Below, in pieces: positions 7,071 through 7,759 of a DNA stretch of 7,759 nt. A program made the translations under genes and the position numbers. The stretch comes from DASQUK01 sp046723645 (lineage in GTDB: Bacteria; Actinomycetota; Acidimicrobiia; Acidimicrobiales; VFJN01). The notes beneath the pieces were generated by a model. It was not told where the DNA came from, did not search any database, and saw only the letters and a program-made list of their open reading frames with translations. Within the stretch, counting starts at the first letter, position 1. Each line of letters begins with the position of its first letter. Location: assembly GCA_046723645.1 (NCBI GenBank), contig JBKOUY010000065.1, positions 1 to 7,759 on the forward strand. The letters are read 5' to 3'.

Positions 7071-7759
7071 CGGCCACCGCGGACGCCGGTCGCACCGATG
7101 TGATCGAGCGCGAAGAGGTCGTGGCCGGCGAGCCCGAGCACGCCCTCATCCACCGTTACGGCCTGTTCGAGCGGGTACTCCACTGGGGGGTGGCCATTAC
7201 CTTCGTTGCACTGGTGCTGTCGGGCATGGCGCTGACCTATCCGCGGCTGGCCTGGCTCTCGGGCCTGTTCGGCGGGGGCCAGACGAACCGGGCGGCGCAC
7301 CCCTGGATCGGCATCGCCTTCACCGTCGGGATCGTGACGATGCTGGTGCTCTGGGGGCGCCAGATGCTGCTCGACAAGGGCGACCGGCTGTGGTTCCGGC
7401 GCGTGGGCACCTACGCCCGCACCGGCCACCTCGAGCTGGACACCGGCCGTTGGAACGCCGGGCAGAAGGGCTACTTCTGGGCTGCGCTGGTCCTCGCGAT
7501 CGTGCTCCTGCTGACCGGCATCCCCCTGTGGTTCCCGTCGGTCGCCGGGACCGGGATCAGGGAGTGGTCACGGCTGATCCACCAGGCCGCCTACCTGCTC
7601 ATGCTCGGGGGCCTCATCATCCACGTGCTGCTGGTGTTCCTGTTCCCGGGCTCGCTGGCGGGCATGACCAATGGGCGGGTCACCCGGGCATGGGCCGCCT
7701 GGCACCACCCGCGCTGGTACCGCGAAGCCGTGCACGGCGCGTCGGGCGGGCCTGAGGCC
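7067..7759 (+). CDS. fdhC: Formate dehydrogenase gamma subunit, cytochrome b (3' end cut by window)
   Basis: This is the membrane subunit that passes electrons from FdhB to quinone, of the FdnI/FdoI cytochrome b556 family. It was translated from the ATG at 7067; 231 codons remain open to the window end, so the stop lies outside. Four membrane helices are visible (about 39-57, 79-97, 135-155, 173-193). Four histidines fit the two b-heme ligand pairs: His39, His78, His172 and His186. The spacings 39-78 and 172-186 equal those of the E. coli FdnI ligands (18-57 and 155-169). RWNAGQKGYFW (128-138) is a family motif. About 20 extra residues precede the first helix compared with FdnI. GGGGGAGG (7052-7059) is the ribosome binding site, and the start overlaps the fdhB stop. 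With 231 residues already read against about 217 in FdnI, the true stop is probably close. Confidence 0.93.
   Translation, partial: MTATADAGRTDVIEREEVVAGEPEHALIHRYGLFERVLHWGVAITFVALVLSGMALTYPRLAWLSGLFGGGQTNRAAHPWIGIAFTVGIVTMLVLWGRQMLLDKGDRLWFRRVGTYARTGHLELDTGRWNAGQKGYFWAALVLAIVLLLTGIPLWFPSVAGTGIREWSRLIHQAAYLLMLGGLIIHVLLVFLFPGSLAGMTNGRVTRAWAAWHHPRWYREAVHGASGGPEA

Noticed and set aside
6736..7755. Plus-strand 339-codon ORF overlapping fdhB and fdhC
   Set aside because: It is extremely Arg/Pro-rich and out of frame with fdhB and fdhC, both of which are clear family members.

Overview
The window is high-GC DNA, most likely from an actinobacterium. The reasons are the strong G/C bias at third codon positions, purine-rich ribosome binding sites, and an Mrp protein of the type I recall from actinobacteria, which lacks the C-terminal CxxC. 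The exact lineage cannot be read from the sequence.

It holds a compact formate dehydrogenase (FDH) locus that depends on selenocysteine. From left to right: (1) about 600 bases with no convincing gene (1-589); (2) selC, a tRNA-Sec with anticodon TCA, on the plus strand (626-721) behind a plausible promoter; (3) fdhD and an Mrp/ApbC-type ATPase, both on the minus strand and 28 bases apart, transcribed mrp then fdhD and ending toward selC; (4) a 159-base divergent promoter region (2693-2851) with two dyads; (5) a plus-strand operon fdhA-fdhB-fdhC encoding a membrane-bound, Tat-exported, respiratory FDH of the FdnGHI/FdoGHI type. fdhC has no stop before the window ends.

The central point is that fdhA is one gene interrupted by an in-frame TGA at 3440-3442. 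This is a selenocysteine codon (Sec197), not a nonsense mutation. It lies exactly where E. coli FdnG has its catalytic Sec, the reading frame continues with strong FDH homology, and a hairpin resembling a bacterial SECIS begins 11 bases after it. Reading the locus as two ORFs (2780-3442 and 3455-5935) would be wrong.

The genes form one functional unit. selC supplies the tRNA that decodes the UGA. FdhD delivers sulfur to the Mo-bisMGD cofactor. Mrp probably supplies or carries Fe-S clusters; the complex needs five (one in FdhA, four in FdhB). FdhA oxidises formate outside the membrane, FdhB passes electrons inward, and the cytochrome b FdhC reduces the quinone pool. The other selenium genes (selA, selB, selD) are not in the window. 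I did not find an entirely new system. The unusual details are the tRNA-Sec acceptor/T-arm geometry, the missing CxxC of Mrp in an FDH maturation operon, a 90-residue low-complexity tail on FdhB, and the two dyads in front of fdhA.
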